22,157 bases of DNA, from contig CAYJGZ010000025.1 in the NCBI GenBank assembly GCA_964370045.1, positions 1-22,157 of the forward strand, written 5' to 3'. Numbering within the stretch: the first letter of the stretch is position 1; each line of letters opens with the position of its first letter. This DNA is from JAAYCI01 sp964370045. Lineage in GTDB: Bacteria > Bacillota > Clostridia > Oscillospirales > Ruminococcaceae. The translations under genes were made by a program, and so were the position numbers. The notes beneath the pieces are model-generated. The model was not told the origin of the DNA, did no database searches, and was given only the letters and a program-made list of their open reading frames with translations. Below, in pieces: positions 22,149 through 22,157 of the stretch.

Positions 22149-22157
22149 CAAAGCGCC

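Overview
This window looks like one contig from a metagenome-assembled Clostridia-type (Bacillota) genome. The gene content is typically Gram-positive: a UPF0340/YwlG protein, a short type I signal peptidase, a 3D/G5-type envelope protein, an RsgI-like anti-sigma factor, TauE-type TSUP permease and a secreted surface protein with a broken sortase-like tail. Base composition is moderate and start sites mostly have GGAGG-type ribosome binding sites. No rRNA, tRNA or CRISPR array is visible. The sequence contains a 100-N scaffold gap, and its two ends share an exact 55-bp inverted match, as expected for an assembly-graph overlap.

Layout. 1-3.4 kb: exodeoxyribonuclease III (minus), then YwlG-like protein, a Cof-type HAD phosphatase and a yjbQ gene broken by a 277-bp insertion element. 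3.6-5.5 kb: NYN/LOTUS protein (minus) divergent from signal peptidase I. 5.6-8.1 kb: two envelope proteins on the minus strand (3D-domain protein, M23 peptidase). 8.3-12 kb: a NitT/TauT-type ABC importer on the minus strand, divergent from a Crp/Fnr regulator. 12.1-15.6 kb: a NERD-like membrane protein, then a secreted aspartate/glycine-repeat protein, an ECF sigma factor and its anti-sigma factor, which carries the same repeats outside the membrane. 15.8-21.5 kb (all minus): TSUP permease, GRAM/PH-like membrane protein, surface protein, HAD phosphatase and GtrB-type glycosyltransferase. The last 700 bp hold only repeats.

Four repeat families, named here for convenience, shape the window. rep-A: five ~122-125-bp hairpin elements, four with 8-bp target duplications. 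rep-B: a ~145-bp leader module found three times, each ending exactly at the start codon of a different gene (NYN/LOTUS, surface protein, glycosyltransferase). It carries the ribosome binding site in a long stem that competes with a second hairpin, so it is a candidate mobile or duplicated RNA switch. rep-C (277 bp, in yjbQ) and rep-D (309 bp, nested in one rep-B) share an internal architecture although their ends differ.

The two most interesting systems are the rep-B leader regulon and the ECF sigma/RsgI-like anti-sigma/secreted repeat protein locus. In the latter, sensor and secreted product share probable Ca2+-binding repeats, and an ECF-like promoter precedes the secreted protein.
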